Shown here: piece after piece, positions 33,615-42,207 of the stretch | How positions within the stretch are numbered: position 1 is the stretch's first letter | How the letters are laid out: every line of letters begins with the position of its first letter | From: Bernardetia sp. MNP-M8 | GTDB taxonomy: Bacteria > Bacteroidota > Bacteroidia > Cytophagales > Bernardetiaceae | Direction of reading: 5' to 3' | DNA length: 64,000 nt | Assembly: GCF_037126285.1 (NCBI RefSeq) | Contig: NZ_CP147012.1 | Span: 558,001 to 622,000, forward strand | Notes under the pieces: generated by a model | The model's database searches: none | What the model was told of the DNA's origin: nothing | What the model saw: the letters and a program-made list of their open reading frames with translations, nothing else | Made by a program: the position numbers and the translations under genes

Positions 33615-34067
33615 ATGGGTTACGCAAAAGAAATAAACTGCTACAAAAAACAAGAGTTTTTGGATTTTAATGCTCTTGATTTGATTGAATTATTGCAATC
33701 TACTTCTTGGGAAGTTAAATTAGGGATTATAGATAGAGGAAATGATTTTGATTGGATTAGCTTAGAAGACAATCAAGAAGGCAGAGAAGAGTTTGTAAAT
33801 ATCCTAAAATATAAAATTGAACATAACGAATATATAGGTTTTTCAATCTTCAATAAACAGATAGAAAAATGTGTAACTATTAATATAGATAACAATTCAA
33901 TTTGTTTTGATTTAGATATTGGAAGAGAGGAAAATGAATCTGAATGGTTTGAATGGTATCATCAAAATCTAATTGCTCCAATAGAAAAGCAAAAAACAGT
34001 TTTCTCAAAAATAGAATGGGAAACTGGATATGAATGTAAAATCTTGAAAACTTTTGAGAGAAATTAA
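33615..34067 (+). CDS. Hypothetical acidic protein
   Basis: 150 residues, not recognised. The frame is open from a TTG at 33588, but the ATG at 33615 (MGYAKEINCYKKQEFLDFNA) is the better start. Acidic, with W-rich ends (NESEWFEWYHQNLIAP) and no signal sequence. The size, acidity and strand pattern are reminiscent of immunity or SMI1/KNR4-like proteins, but no toxin gene is adjacent and no motif is decisive. It precedes a GNAT gene by 14 bp and is probably co-transcribed. Confidence 0.7.
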   Translation: MGYAKEINCYKKQEFLDFNALDLIELLQSTSWEVKLGIIDRGNDFDWISLEDNQEGREEFVNILKYKIEHNEYIGFSIFNKQIEKCVTINIDNNSICFDLDIGREENESEWFEWYHQNLIAPIEKQKTVFSKIEWETGYECKILKTFERN

Positions 34068-34081
34068 AAACAAACACAAAA

Positions 34082-34567
34082 ATGATAGAACTAAAACCCT
34101 TCACAAAAAACGACTTTGAAACTTTCAAAAGTTGGATTAAAGACGAAGAGCAAATGATTCAGTTTGGAGGAGAAATGTTTATCTTTCCTATTACAGATGA
34201 GCAGTTAGAAAGTTATATCAATAAAAAAGATATACAACCTTTGAAAGTAGTTTTGCAAGAAACAGGCGAAACTATTGGACATTGCGAACTTAATTATCAA
34301 GAGGGAAACAAACGACTTTCACGTATTTTGATTGGAGATGAAAAATGGAGAGGTAAAAAAATAGGAGAACAAATTGTTCTCCAAATGGTAGCGTTATTCT
34401 TTGAAGATGAAACTACAAAAAAGGTAGATTTGAATGTTTTTGATTGGAAAAAAGGAGCAGTTAAATGCTATGAAAATGTAGGCTTCCGAATCAAACATGA
34501 CAAAACTACCCTTATGAAAGTAGGAAATAAAACGTGGACAAGGCTGAATATGGAATTAGAAAGATAA
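34082..34567 (+). CDS. GNAT family N-acetyltransferase
   Basis: 161 residues with the GNAT order: N-terminal LKPFTKNDFETFKSWI, strand pair GETIGHCELNYQEGNKRLSR, then the acetyl-CoA loop in IGDEKWRGKKIGEQIVLQMV (R/Q-x-x-G-x-G/A motif A), and KVDLNVFDWKKGAVKCYENV with GFR (motif B). Most like the ribosomal-protein acetyltransferase (RimJ/RimL) branch, substrate unknown. It ends at the palindrome 34575-34606. Confidence 0.93.
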   Translation: MIELKPFTKNDFETFKSWIKDEEQMIQFGGEMFIFPITDEQLESYINKKDIQPLKVVLQETGETIGHCELNYQEGNKRLSRILIGDEKWRGKKIGEQIVLQMVALFFEDETTKKVDLNVFDWKKGAVKCYENVGFRIKHDKTTLMKVGNKTWTRLNMELER

Positions 34568-34569
34568 AG

Positions 34570-34612
34570 GTGTTTTGTTGGTGTCGTTACACTAAAACAC
34601 CAACAAAGGCTA
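34570..34612 (-). repeat. Intergenic palindromic repeat, copy B (also bidirectional terminator)
   Basis: TTGTTGGTGT (34575-34584) pairs perfectly with ACACCAACAA (34597-34606). It lies between the convergent GNAT and YbjQ genes and can end both transcripts. The reverse complement matches copy A at 12989-13034. Confidence 0.65.
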
Positions 34613-34618
34613 GGTAAT

Positions 34619-34933
34619 TTATTTTAATTTTACAGCCGTTCCATACGCAAAAATTTCAGAAGCTCCTTGCGAAATCATAGAGCTTTCAAAACGAATATTT
34701 ACGATAGCATCAGCTCCCAACTGCTCAGCATCTTTGATGACACGTTCTAATGCTTGTTCTCTTGATTGAGCTTGCAATTTTGTATATTCTTCTATTTCTC
34801 CTCCAATGAAATTTTTTATAGAGGCTACAAAATCTCGCCCTGCATTTCTAGCCCTTACGGTACTACCTCTTACAAGTCCTAAAACTTCTGTAATTTCTTC
34901 ACCATGAATTGTTTCTGTGTTTGTAACTAACAT
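34619..34933 (-). CDS. YbjQ family (UPF0145) protein
   Basis: 104 residues, the full family length. Typical start MLVTNTETIHGEEITEVLGL and core VRGSTVRARNAGRDFVASIK, NFIGGEIEEYTKLQAQSREQ, ending LGADAIVNIRFESSMI and EIFAYGTAVKL. YbjQ proteins form pentameric rings of unknown function; a heavy-metal-binding role has been suggested from structure only. Confidence 0.95.
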   Translation of the reverse strand: MLVTNTETIHGEEITEVLGLVRGSTVRARNAGRDFVASIKNFIGGEIEEYTKLQAQSREQALERVIKDAEQLGADAIVNIRFESSMISQGASEIFAYGTAVKLK

Positions 34934-34991
34934 AATTTTATGAGGTTTTGATGATAAATAATTGGTTTGCTAATATATCAAATAAAAATTA

Positions 34992-37415
34992 TTAAAATTC
35001 AATCTTATAGGCAATATTTGGAATAACTAAAGTTTGTTGGTCTTTATCTATTCTATTTGTTCTGAAATTATATTGATAACCATAAAATTCTTTTGCTCCA
35101 AGCGCATTCAGCACTTGTAAAGACCATATACTACGGTGTTTTGATTTGTTTTTCTGATAATTGAAAGACACATGAGTAAGGAATGGATTTGGTTTCTGTT
35201 CTTCAAAAGCACGATTTTCATCAAAAACAATTTCTTGATTCGAAATGGAAGTTGCATAATCCACAGGCATAATACGCTGTCCTCCTTGGTAGGCAATTCT
35301 CAAACTAAGCCCTAATACATTATTATTTTTATTACCAACACTCCACTCTTTTCCAACTAAAAAATTACTAACAAACTGTTGATTAAAACGAGTATCACGC
35401 CAAACTTTATCTCCTCCTTGATAGGTAGAGTTGAATAATGAGAGTGTAAATAAATAGAAAAAACCTTTATCCAAAAACTTTTCTGCTGTAATATCTAAAC
35501 CATAATTTCGTCCCTTTCCTTCATTAACAAAAGCATCATTGATAAACCAACTTTGAGTTAAATTAATTAGAGAAGACGAAGTATTTGCAATTACAGGAAC
35601 ATTAAATAATTCTTGATAATAGGTTTCTACTTTCAAACGCAGCGTAGAAGAAAGCATTTTTTGATAACCCAAAGTAAAATGATGTGCCTTTGTAAAATCT
35701 AAATCTTTATTCAAATATTCAGAGGTATTTCTGTCTTTTACTAAGTAAATATAAAGTGGCTCAACTCGGCTATGAAGTCCATATCCAAAAGTCAGTGTTT
35801 GTTTTTTAGGTAGTCTATATTCAAAAGACAAACGAGGCTCAATACTAAACTTTTCTGTAATAGCTAAATATTGAAAATGACTTCCAATATTCATTGTAAA
35901 ATTAGGACTTATGTCTATTAAAGATTGTGTATAGGCTTGAAAATGAAGAGCTTGGTCATTAGATTTTACCAATGTCTCCAAATTATTAGTTTCTTGTTTT
36001 TCCTTTAGTTCTATATCATACTGCAAAAGATTGGTAATAATTCCTGTGCGATTGATATGTTTTTTTCCTAACTGAACATTCAAATAACTAGAAAAAGTAT
36101 GTTTGAGAAGGTTATTTTTTATTTTATTAGTAGGCTGTAAAATATCTGTTTCTATATTTAGACGACTTGTCTTGATAGAAATACCACTTCCAGAACTTGT
36201 AAAATTAGTATTCAAATAACCTATTTTTCCTAAATGAATACGATGGTTTAGTCCTACTGCGCCCATATATTGTTTATTGTCAGCTTCTTCAAAATCACTT
36301 TCATACTCACGTTCTGTCGAATCTTCTTGAACAAATTGTCCTGATTTATCTAAGGCACTAATTCCCCAAATTGAAAATGTACCTGCTTTTTTGGTGGGTA
36401 AATTAATCTTAAAAGTAAAATCTTGATAGTTTGTTCCTCCTGCATTTTCAGGTAATAAAGGAGAAATCAAACCTAACATAGAATATCTATAATTAAAAAT
36501 ATAAGAGGCTTCTTTTCCTTGTTTGAAAGCTCCTTCTGAAGCAAAATCTACTCCCAAAGCACTTACTTGAAAAGCATGAGTTCGTTTATCTGTTTTTCCA
36601 TTTCGGATTTTTATATCAAACACTCCTGATAAAGCATTTCCATATTCAGCAGGAAAAGCACTCAAAAGAAAATCTGAATTTGCAATCAAATGACTGCTCA
36701 ATGCTGTCAGTCCTCCACCACCAAACGTTTCTAAATCAGCAAAATGATTAGGGTTCGGAATTTCTACACCCTCTATACGCCAAAGCATTCCCTTTGGGCT
36801 ATTTCCACGCACAACTACACCATTATTGTCTATTTCGCTAGTTGCTACACCTGCAAAAGCAGAAGCCAAACGAGCAGGGTCATCAAATCCACCTGCATAA
36901 CGACGGGCTTCTTCCATGCTTAGGGTTCTTCCTCCTGATAAAATCATTGCATTTTGTGGTGTTCCATGTTCTTCTTGTGCTGTAATGACGACTCCTTCCA
37001 ATTCAAAACCATCATCTTTCAAACGCATTTCAACAACAGTTTCATTGACTGAATTGACAATCACTTCCATCTGACGAGTTTGAAAACTCACATAACTTAC
37101 CTGCAAAATATGACGACCAATAGGAACATTTTTGATTTTGAAATTTCCTGCACTATCTGTAGTCACTCCCATTAGAGGTTCTATATCTAATATAATTACA
37201 TTAGCGAAAGGTACAGGTTGTCCAGTTCCCTCTTCCAAAATTTTTCCACTGATAGTTTGTGTAAGTGTTTGGCTATTTGCCTTATCAATTAAAAATAAAG
37301 AAAAAAGAGTGAGTAGTGTAAATTTTGATAAATTGAAAAATGAATGAATTGCAGTTTTGTAAAAAGCAGCAAAATTAGTTTTCTTATTATTTGATTTATT
37401 TTGTAGTGTTTTCAT
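34992..37415 (-). CDS. TonB-dependent receptor with carboxypeptidase-regulatory-like domain
   Basis: 807 residues; outer-membrane active transporter. Signal sequence to about residue 48 (DKANSQTL), then a CarboxypepD_reg-like beta domain (ISGKILEEGTGQPVPFANVI, about 54-135). The plug begins near AMILSGGRTLSMEEARRYAG and includes GNSPKGMLWRIEGVEIPNPN and AEYGNALSGVFDIKIR. The 22-stranded barrel fills the rest and ends on a terminal aromatic (IAYKIEF). No SusD partner follows, so it is a lone receptor rather than a SusC-type pair. Substrate unknown. Confidence 0.94.
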   Translation of the reverse strand: MKTLQNKSNNKKTNFAAFYKTAIHSFFNLSKFTLLTLFSLFLIDKANSQTLTQTISGKILEEGTGQPVPFANVIILDIEPLMGVTTDSAGNFKIKNVPIGRHILQVSYVSFQTRQMEVIVNSVNETVVEMRLKDDGFELEGVVITAQEEHGTPQNAMILSGGRTLSMEEARRYAGGFDDPARLASAFAGVATSEIDNNGVVVRGNSPKGMLWRIEGVEIPNPNHFADLETFGGGGLTALSSHLIANSDFLLSAFPAEYGNALSGVFDIKIRNGKTDKRTHAFQVSALGVDFASEGAFKQGKEASYIFNYRYSMLGLISPLLPENAGGTNYQDFTFKINLPTKKAGTFSIWGISALDKSGQFVQEDSTEREYESDFEEADNKQYMGAVGLNHRIHLGKIGYLNTNFTSSGSGISIKTSRLNIETDILQPTNKIKNNLLKHTFSSYLNVQLGKKHINRTGIITNLLQYDIELKEKQETNNLETLVKSNDQALHFQAYTQSLIDISPNFTMNIGSHFQYLAITEKFSIEPRLSFEYRLPKKQTLTFGYGLHSRVEPLYIYLVKDRNTSEYLNKDLDFTKAHHFTLGYQKMLSSTLRLKVETYYQELFNVPVIANTSSSLINLTQSWFINDAFVNEGKGRNYGLDITAEKFLDKGFFYLFTLSLFNSTYQGGDKVWRDTRFNQQFVSNFLVGKEWSVGNKNNNVLGLSLRIAYQGGQRIMPVDYATSISNQEIVFDENRAFEEQKPNPFLTHVSFNYQKNKSKHRSIWSLQVLNALGAKEFYGYQYNFRTNRIDKDQQTLVIPNIAYKIEF

Positions 37416-37530
37416 TGTTGCGTTTTAAATTTGAGTGAATTAAGAAACTTTCTTTACTCAAACGACGCATACAAACCGTACTTACCCTACCTTTGTATTT
37501 ATTTAAATCTTGTTAATTATTTTTATTAGC

Positions 37531-39561
37531 TTACTCTGCCTTCACTTTTTCCTCTCTCAAATTCTGTAATTCTTGCCATTCATCACGCAGTCGTGCAGCT
37601 TCCATAAAATTGAGTTCTTTGGCTGCCGTTTCCATTTTTCGTTTGGTTTGGTCAATTACTTTCGATAGTTCTTTTATATTCATTCCCTTAATAACTGGGT
37701 CAATAACGATAGTCATTTTAGATTCTTCATAGAATTCTTTTGGTAATGATTTAGCATCTGCAACCGAAGTTTGTTGCATAATAGCTTCCTTAGATTTGAA
37801 AACAGTTGTTGGTGTAATTCCATTGGCTTCGTTGTATTCTTGTTGAATTTTACGACGACGGTTTGTCTCATCAATCGAAAGGCGCATTGAAGGGGTAATT
37901 TTGTCAGCATACATAACCACATGACCGTTTGAGTTACGAGCAGCACGTCCGATAGTCTGAATAAGCGAACGTTCGTTTCTCAAAAATCCTTCTTTATCTG
38001 CATCTAAAATAGCCACCAAAGAAACTTCTGGCAAATCCAATCCTTCACGTAACATATTTACTCCAATCAAAACATCAATTACACCCAAACGAAGTTCACG
38101 AATAATTTCTATTCTATCCAAAATCTTTACGTCAGAGTGAATATAACGTACTTTCATTTGTAGCTGCTCAAAATAACGACTGAGTTCTTCTGCCATTCTT
38201 TTGGTAATTGTGGTAACTAAAGCACGTTCTCCATTGGCTATCGTTTTATCAATTTCATTCAAAAGGTCGTCGATTTGTGTGCGTGTCGGACGCACCTCAA
38301 TAAGTGGATCAAGAAGCCCAGTAGGTCGGATAATCTGTTCTACAATAACGCCTTCACTTTTTTGCAATTCATAATCAGCAGGAGTAGCTGTAACAAAAAC
38401 AGCTTGGTCAATCATCGATTCAAATTCATTGAAAGTAAGTGGACGATTATCAAGCGCAGCAGGAAGTCTAAAACCATGATCAACAAGCGAAATTTTACGA
38501 GAACGGTCGCCTCCCCACATCGCACGAATTTGTGGAACAGTTACGTGGCTCTCATCAATTATCAATAAAAAATCTTTTGGGAAATAATCTAACAAACAAA
38601 ATGAACGTTCGCCAGCCTTACGATTATCAAAATAGCGTGAATAATTCTCAATTCCAGAACAATAACCTAACTCTTTCATCATTTCCAAATCCGATTCGGT
38701 GCGTTCTTTTACACGAGCAGCTTCTTCAAAACGTCCGTCATTTTCATAAAAACGGATTCTGTCTTCTAAGTCAATTTCTATTTCTTCCATCGCTCTTGTA
38801 ATAGTGTCTTTGCTCGTTACAAACAAACTAGCAGCAAACAAAAGCATATAATCTTCATCATTGATTTTCTTTCCCGAAACTGGATCTATGCGCTGAATTG
38901 CCTCTATTTCATCTCCCCAAAAGTAAATTCGGTATGCAATATCAGCATACGCAGGATAAATATCGACGGTATCTCCTTTTACTCTGAATGTTCCTCGTGC
39001 AAATTCTTCTTCGCTTCGGCTATACATAATGGCTACCAAATCCAATAAAAAGGCATTGAGAGAAATTTGGTCGCCTGTACTTATTTTCAAGCTGTTTTCT
39101 GCAAACTCATTCGGATTTCCCAAACCATAAATACAAGAAACAGAAGCAATTACGATTACATCTTTTCGTCCAGACAGAAGAGATGCTGTTGTACTCAATC
39201 TTAGTTTTTCAATATCTTGATTGATTGCTAAATCTTTTTCGATATAGGTATCTGATGCCGAAATATAGGCTTCTGGCTGATAATAATCATAATAAGAAAT
39301 AAAATATTCGACTGCATTATCAGGAAAAAATTGTTTAAATTCTCCGTAAAGCTGAGCTGCCAAGGTTTTATTATGACTAATAATCAGTGTCGGACGACCA
39401 AGTTTTTCAATGACATTTGCCATCGTAAATGTTTTACCTGAGCCTGTTACACCCAAAAGCACTTGAAAGTCTTCACCTTCTTCGATGCCTTTTACTAAAG
39501 CAGCAATGGCTTTTGGTTGATCGCCTGTTGGTTTGTAGGGAGAATCTATACGGAAATTCAT
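37531..39561 (-). CDS. uvrB: UvrABC excinuclease subunit B
   Basis: Nucleotide excision repair helicase-like subunit that loads on damaged DNA with UvrA and recruits UvrC. 676 residues. Walker A GVTGSGKT at 37-44, the damage-probing beta hairpin YYDYYQPEAY at 90-99, DEXD-type box LLIIDESHVTVPQ, ATPADYE, and helicase motifs VDVLIGVNMLREGLDLPEVS and QTIGRAARNSNGHV. The C-terminal UVR domain (QTKRKMETAAKELNFMEAAR) is the UvrC contact. The protein is complete. No SOS box was identified. Confidence 0.98.
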   Translation of the reverse strand: MNFRIDSPYKPTGDQPKAIAALVKGIEEGEDFQVLLGVTGSGKTFTMANVIEKLGRPTLIISHNKTLAAQLYGEFKQFFPDNAVEYFISYYDYYQPEAYISASDTYIEKDLAINQDIEKLRLSTTASLLSGRKDVIVIASVSCIYGLGNPNEFAENSLKISTGDQISLNAFLLDLVAIMYSRSEEEFARGTFRVKGDTVDIYPAYADIAYRIYFWGDEIEAIQRIDPVSGKKINDEDYMLLFAASLFVTSKDTITRAMEEIEIDLEDRIRFYENDGRFEEAARVKERTESDLEMMKELGYCSGIENYSRYFDNRKAGERSFCLLDYFPKDFLLIIDESHVTVPQIRAMWGGDRSRKISLVDHGFRLPAALDNRPLTFNEFESMIDQAVFVTATPADYELQKSEGVIVEQIIRPTGLLDPLIEVRPTRTQIDDLLNEIDKTIANGERALVTTITKRMAEELSRYFEQLQMKVRYIHSDVKILDRIEIIRELRLGVIDVLIGVNMLREGLDLPEVSLVAILDADKEGFLRNERSLIQTIGRAARNSNGHVVMYADKITPSMRLSIDETNRRRKIQQEYNEANGITPTTVFKSKEAIMQQTSVADAKSLPKEFYEESKMTIVIDPVIKGMNIKELSKVIDQTKRKMETAAKELNFMEAARLRDEWQELQNLREEKVKAE

Positions 39562-39715
39562 ATTTGAGTCTTCAGTTATCAGTAAACAGTTATCAGTAAA
39601 TTTCTTTTTTTGTTTCTTCGAAACTCTCTAAAATTTCTGATTAATCTAAACAAAGATAACTAACTAATACGAAAATGTTTTTTGAATTTTGGAGAAATTA
39701 TTTTGAAAGGTAAGA

Positions 39716-39819
39716 CAAATGCACAAAATTTTTCTGTGTCTATTTAATTAAAGCAAATCATACTAGTTATTCACTTTGTAAATTGATATTACTCTGACAA
39801 ATAAAATTTCGTGCATTTG
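39716..39819. repeat. Small inverted-repeat element, MITE-like, about 104 bp
   Basis: CAAATGCACAAAATTTT (39716-39732) is the inverse of AAAATTTCGTGCATTTG (39803-39819) with one mismatch. A direct copy of the right arm, differing at one base, is at 10701-10717. It lies in the spacer between uvrB and bshB1; no target duplication was found. Confidence 0.5.
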
Positions 39820-39840
39820 ACCTAGTAGAAATTCACAAAG

Positions 39841-40602
39841 CTATATTAAATCTGTAATGTCTTTTACTCCAAGTTGTGCCGTTTTGATAAAACCTTCGCC
39901 ATAATTTACTTGAATAGCTTGTCCAAACTCTTTTGCTCGTGCTTCCAAAAACTGCACAAAACGAGGCGAAGAAATAAATGTTTCTTCTTCATCAGATTGA
40001 TAATTTGGATTATGAAATTGTGACTCAAAAGCTAAAATAGATTTCATTTTTTGTTCCCAAAACGGAGTTACATCCACTACAAAATCAGGTACAAGCATAT
40101 TGCTTTGAATATAATGATAGACGTGTTTTGGTCGCCAATGTTCTTGTTTTTCACCTTCCCACTGAGTTTCTATTTTGATAAGTCCACTCAAAAAACATGA
40201 CGTTTTGGAAAGTTCTGCACCTTTTCCGTGGTCGGGATGTCTGTCAGAGGGTGCATTTATCAAAACTATTTCAGGTCTAAATCTTCGGATAGCTTGAATT
40301 ACTTTTAATCTATGTTCATTATCATCATAAAAAAAACCATCTTTAAAAGCTAAATTTTCTCTTACTGAAAGTCCTAAAATTTCACCTGAGTTTTTGGCTT
40401 CCTTATCACGAATTTCTGCGCTTCCTCTTGAGCCTAATTCTCCTCGTGTAAAATCTACAATTCCTATTTTTTTTCCTTTGGCTGCTGCTGCTAAAAGTGT
40501 TCCCGAACAGCTAAGTTCTACATCATCTGGATGTGCAGCAAGTGCTAAAATATCTAATTTTATAGCTGACTTTGAGTTTTGTTTGTCGTTTTGACTGGTC
40601 AT
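39841..40602 (-). CDS. bshB1: Bacillithiol biosynthesis deacetylase BshB1
   Basis: Zn-dependent LmbE-type deacetylase that removes the acetyl group of GlcNAc-malate in bacillithiol synthesis. 253 residues. Metal motif AAHPDDVELSCSGT (His24, Asp27), second metal His in APSDRHPDHGKGAELS, and DFTRGELGSRGS, conserved in the BshB1 branch. Bacillithiol is the low-molecular-weight thiol of many Bacteroidota, which supports the taxonomic reading. BshA and BshC are not in this window. Confidence 0.94.
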   Translation of the reverse strand: MTSQNDKQNSKSAIKLDILALAAHPDDVELSCSGTLLAAAAKGKKIGIVDFTRGELGSRGSAEIRDKEAKNSGEILGLSVRENLAFKDGFFYDDNEHRLKVIQAIRRFRPEIVLINAPSDRHPDHGKGAELSKTSCFLSGLIKIETQWEGEKQEHWRPKHVYHYIQSNMLVPDFVVDVTPFWEQKMKSILAFESQFHNPNYQSDEEETFISSPRFVQFLEARAKEFGQAIQVNYGEGFIKTAQLGVKDITDLI

Positions 40603-40956
40603 AAAATAACTTGAATTTATTTTTTCTGTTTTGTTTATTTTTATTTCTAATGATTTGCAAAGATATGAATTTGAAAACTATTTGTAGGTACAATTATCTA
40701 GTAAAATCAGCTAAGGTTTATTGCTACTTTATTAATTTGAAAGATTTTAACATAAATATTTGCTATCTTCTGCAACTTATTGCCCAACTTTCGCATCTAA
40801 TAAGTAACAGAAGCATCATTTTTGAGTTAATAAAATATAGAAACTAGTCAAAAACTAGATATTTGACTCTTATTTGATAGCTTCATCAAAGTAAATCAAG
40901 CCAACAATTAGTAAATTACTAAATCAAAAATACATTCAAACTATACCTATATTATT
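40603..40956. other. Gene-free spacer upstream of the low-complexity gene
   Basis: 354 bp, strongly AT-rich. It carries an open frame of 78 codons (40611-40847), but the product is phenylalanine/leucine/cysteine-rich without domain character, so it was not called. No hairpin or repeat was found; the promoter of the gene at 40957 should lie here. Confidence 0.4.
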
Positions 40957-42123
40957 ATGAAAAATACAAGCAAAAATAAAACAAAATCGCACCATATCAT
41001 TGGTTCGATTATCGGTTCGCCTCCTTCTATATCATCTATAATAGGAGTTTTGGTAGCTTTCTTTATCTTCTCTGCAAACTCTTTTGCACAAGATTCAAAT
41101 TATGATTATGATGATGTTTACGGTTCTAAAAAAGACCGTGTTGCCTTATCTAATAAAAAAGCAAAAGAAGAAGCCTTAGCACAACAGCGTGCTGATGAAG
41201 CTCGTGCAAGAGCAGAAGCAGAATATGCACAACAAGCCGAAATAAGAGCAAAATTAGATGCTCAAGAAGCACAAGCAAATCAATTTACACCAACTTATAC
41301 ACCATATCAGCAACAAAACTGTAACGAATGTGGACAGTTTAATCAATTTAGATCTCCTTGTGGGTTCAATAACCCTTGTGGAAATACGGGCTTTAATAAT
41401 CCTTGTAACAACCCTTGTGGAAGTCCGTGTGGCTCACCTTGTGGTGGTGGTTATGGTTATAACAATTGGAACAATGGTTGGGGAAACAACTGGAATAGTG
41501 GCTGGAATTCAGGCTGGTCAATAGGTTGGTCTTCTCGCAGAGGTTGGAACTCAGGTTGGTCGTATGGATATGGTTACAACAACTGGAACAGATGGAATGA
41601 CCCTTACTGGAATAGAGGTTGGGGAAATGGCTATTATGGATACGGAAATTCTTGGAATAGAGGATGGGGAAATAACTATTATTATGGAAACAATTGGAAT
41701 AGTTATGATAGAATTTATAGAGGAGACACTCGCAGTCAAAGTGTAACAGCAGCACGTCAGCGTAGAGGTGGTAATATTGTTATTCCTACAAGAACAGACA
41801 ATACAAATAACAACAACACTCGCACACAAGGAAATACAAACAATAACCGTTTTTCAAATACTAGAAATAGTAATAACGGAAATTATAATAATTCTAATCA
41901 ACGAGGAAATAATAGTAATACCAGAACAAATACTCGCACTAATACAAACTCAAATCGTAGAAACAACACAGGAACAAGTACAAGTGGAAGCTCAAATACT
42001 CGTTCCAATAATAGAAGTGGAAGTTCTACTCGTAGCTCTGGAGGAAGCTCAAGAAGCAAGTCTGGAGGAAGTCGTAGTGGTGGTGGAAGTAGCCGTTCAC
42101 GCAGAGGTGGAGGAGGAGAATAA
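40957..42123 (+). CDS. Secreted low-complexity Cys/Asn/Gly/Trp-rich protein
   Basis: 388 residues. A polar N-terminus is followed by a hydrophobic segment ending in SANSFAQD (signal peptide, cleavage near 46). Then come: a charged helical part (about 55-108, K/A/E/R/Q-rich); a cysteine-rich block with repeated NPCG and SPCG units (about 118-165); a W/G/N/Y-rich region with repeated NNWNNGWG-like units (165-265); an N/T/R-rich region; and a tail of S/G/R (350-388). No stop or frame change breaks the pattern. A structural or surface-coat role is plausible; no enzyme motif is present. Terminator at 42153-42192. Confidence 0.8.
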   Translation: MKNTSKNKTKSHHIIGSIIGSPPSISSIIGVLVAFFIFSANSFAQDSNYDYDDVYGSKKDRVALSNKKAKEEALAQQRADEARARAEAEYAQQAEIRAKLDAQEAQANQFTPTYTPYQQQNCNECGQFNQFRSPCGFNNPCGNTGFNNPCNNPCGSPCGSPCGGGYGYNNWNNGWGNNWNSGWNSGWSIGWSSRRGWNSGWSYGYGYNNWNRWNDPYWNRGWGNGYYGYGNSWNRGWGNNYYYGNNWNSYDRIYRGDTRSQSVTAARQRRGGNIVIPTRTDNTNNNNTRTQGNTNNNRFSNTRNSNNGNYNNSNQRGNNSNTRTNTRTNTNSNRRNNTGTSTSGSSNTRSNNRSGSSTRSSGGSSRSKSGGSRSGGGSSRSRRGGGGE

Positions 42124-42152
42124 TTTTTTCTCTTTAATCTAATTAAAATACA

Positions 42153-42192
42153 AAAAAAAGGCTTTTTACAGAAAATGTAGAAAGCTTTTTTT
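42153..42192. terminator. Hairpin terminator between convergent genes
   Basis: CTTTTTACA and TGTAGAAAG pair around a short loop, extended by AAAAAAGG on the left and CTTTTTTT on the right. It lies between the low-complexity gene and the SUMF1-like gene. Confidence 0.55.
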
Positions 42193-42207
42193 GTTTTATA
42201 AAATCAA

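Noticed and set aside
38275-38801. Plus-strand frames inside uvrB
   Set aside because: They lie opposite conserved helicase motifs of uvrB and show no independent coding signature.
40611-40847. 78-codon open frame upstream of the low-complexity gene
   Set aside because: Composition is F/L/C/I/K-rich as expected of translated AT-rich spacer; no domain, signal or conserved neighbour supports it.
41381-41455. Short tandem units in the Cys-rich block considered as a CRISPR or minisatellite array
   Set aside because: They are in-frame codons for NPCG/SPCG repeats inside a real gene, with no constant repeat and spacer pattern.
41258-42142. Overlapping long frames on both strands inside the low-complexity gene
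   Set aside because: They are by-products of the repetitive GGA/AAT/TGG codons of the real frame, and their products are simple I/T/E or S/C/N repeats.
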